Below, in pieces: positions 63,339 to 64,000 of a stretch of DNA of 64,000 nucleotides. This stretch comes from Luteibacter sp. UNC138MFCol5.1 (GTDB taxonomy: Bacteria > Pseudomonadota > Gammaproteobacteria > Xanthomonadales > Rhodanobacteraceae): NCBI RefSeq assembly GCF_900110505.1, contig NZ_FODZ01000002.1, positions 661,032 through 725,031 on the forward strand. The letters run 5' to 3'. A program made the position numbers and the translations under genes. The notes under the pieces were generated by a model. The model had not been told where the DNA came from. It did no database searches and saw only the letters and a list, made by a program, of their open reading frames with translations. Numbering within the stretch: position 1 is the first letter of the stretch; each line of letters opens with the position of its first letter.

Positions 63339-63830
63339 TCACTGCATGATGAAGCTGGTGAAATAGACCGCGTCCACGCCGGGACGCCCGATCTTCGCCT
63401 TGAGCACGCGCTGGATCTCCGCGAGCGCCGACGCCTGCAGCTTCTGCTTGCCCTTCACGTCGGACAGCGACTTCACGTCCTGTGCCGAGAACAGCATGAG
63501 CAGGGCGTTGCGGATCTCGGGGTCCGCCTCTTTCGCCGCGGCGATCGCTTCCGGATCGTGCGACATCACGTTGACGCCCACCTGGAGGAAACGCAGCGCG
63601 TTCTCGTCCTGGAAATTGACGACGAACGCCGGATCGAGCTGGAGGTAGACCGCCGGCTTCGACTTCGCGACCTCCGCTGCGCTCTCGGCGCCTTTGTGGC
63701 CGCCCTTCAGCATGAACCACGCACCGGTGCCGCCCGCGGCAAGGACGACAAGCGCGCCGACGATGAGCACGAGGCCCTTCTTTTTCTTCTTCGGTGCGCC
63801 TTCGGCGTCGGTGGGAGCTGCTGCGGCCAT
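63339..63830 (-). CDS. fliL: FliL, basal-body-associated protein
   Basis: 163 residues. Lys-rich cytoplasmic start, one TM (about 20-41, LVLIVGALVVLAAGGTGAWF), and a periplasmic FliL domain (about 60-160, LQLDPAFVVNFQDE; ALRFLQVGVNVMS). Supports stator function. First gene of this unit inside the window, preceded by a sigma-54 promoter. Confidence 0.94.
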   Translation of the reverse strand: MAAAAPTDAEGAPKKKKKGLVLIVGALVVLAAGGTGAWFMLKGGHKGAESAAEVAKSKPAVYLQLDPAFVVNFQDENALRFLQVGVNVMSHDPEAIAAAKEADPEIRNALLMLFSAQDVKSLSDVKGKQKLQASALAEIQRVLKAKIGRPGVDAVYFTSFIMQ

Positions 63831-63893
63831 GCGTGGAAACCTCTGGTGCGAATTCGTCGGATGTGTCGGCCCTCGCGGGCCCCGGTACTAGTG

Positions 63894-63909
63894 TGCAATC
63901 GGCGTGCCA
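63894..63909 (-). promoter_or_regulatory. Sigma-54 promoter of fliL-fliM
   Basis: Reads TGGCAC-GCCGA-TTGCA on the minus strand; GG and GC are separated by 10 bases, as required for RpoN. A start near 63883 gives a leader of about 53 bases before the fliL ATG at 63830. Confidence 0.85.
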
Positions 63910-64000
63910 GTGGCGACGCAACGGAAAAGGCCCAATTTACCGGGGTGTGACGTGGTTTGCGTCAGTCGGAATGCCGACACAAGTCGAAACTTTGACGCCC

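Noticed and set aside
1..64000. CRISPR arrays, tRNA or rRNA genes, integrases and phage genes.
   Set aside because: No regularly spaced direct repeats, no tRNA cloverleaf-like segments and no recombinase or phage motifs were noticed on either strand; a dedicated scan (for example tRNA or CRISPR software) was not possible.

Overview
The window is high-GC gammaproteobacterial chromosome. Gene content and order fit the Lysobacterales (Xanthomonadales), most likely a Rhodanobacteraceae-type organism such as Luteibacter or Dyella; the placement is inferred from synteny and was not searched. Nearly all of it is core genome with tightly packed operons whose starts and stops overlap by 1-4 bases. I saw no tRNA, rRNA, CRISPR array, insertion sequence or phage.

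Layout. 1-1.6 kb: the 3' end of a lipase-like gene with a glutamine-rich tail resembling a Xanthomonas-type T4SS effector, translationally coupled to a gene of unknown function. 1.6-13.7 kb (minus): the Pil-Chp twitching chemosensory operon pilG-pilH-pilI-pilJ-chpA-chpB-chpC, without pilK and with a degenerate ChpB esterase. 13.9-15.7 kb (plus): gshB and a TonB-family gene. 15.8-18.3 kb: a small secreted protein, then algH(yqgE)-ruvX-pyrB. 18.3-21.1 kb: an accessory islet of three unrecognised genes and a possible gene remnant. 21.4-23.7 kb: a large lipoprotein and a BON-domain protein. 23.8-26.2 kb (minus): the pilus retraction ATPases pilT and pilU. 26.3-27.7 kb: proC-yggT. 27.8-33.9 kb (minus): hrpA-relA. 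34.0-43 kb (plus): dps, a GH17/GT2 glucan synthase of NdvB type, tamA-tamB. 43.1-45.8 kb: an orphan response regulator, a heptosyltransferase-like enzyme and a TMEM175-type channel. 45.8-64 kb (minus): the flagellar/chemotaxis run fliL-fliM | fliN-fliO-fliP-fliQ-fliR-flhB-flhA-flhF-flhG-fliA-cheY-cheZ-cheA-motC-motD-parC-parP-like-cheW-DUF2802.

Two surface-motility systems dominate. Pil-Chp signalling (PilJ receptor, PilI and ChpC couplers, ChpA kinase, PilG and PilH regulators) controls pili retracted by PilT/PilU. The flagellar run encodes the export gate, the C-ring proteins FliM and FliN, the polar-number and placement regulators FlhF/FlhG, sigma-28, a MotC/MotD stator and a ParC-positioned chemotaxis array. 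Consensus sigma-54 promoters precede fliL and, unusually, fliN, so a flagellar RpoN-level control is expected.

A second theme is a family of REP-type palindromes (core GTKGGAGC ... GCGA), mostly as inverted pairs in intergenic sites. One pair, 96 bp long, lies in frame inside hrpA and encodes 32 extra residues; another lies between fliM and fliN.
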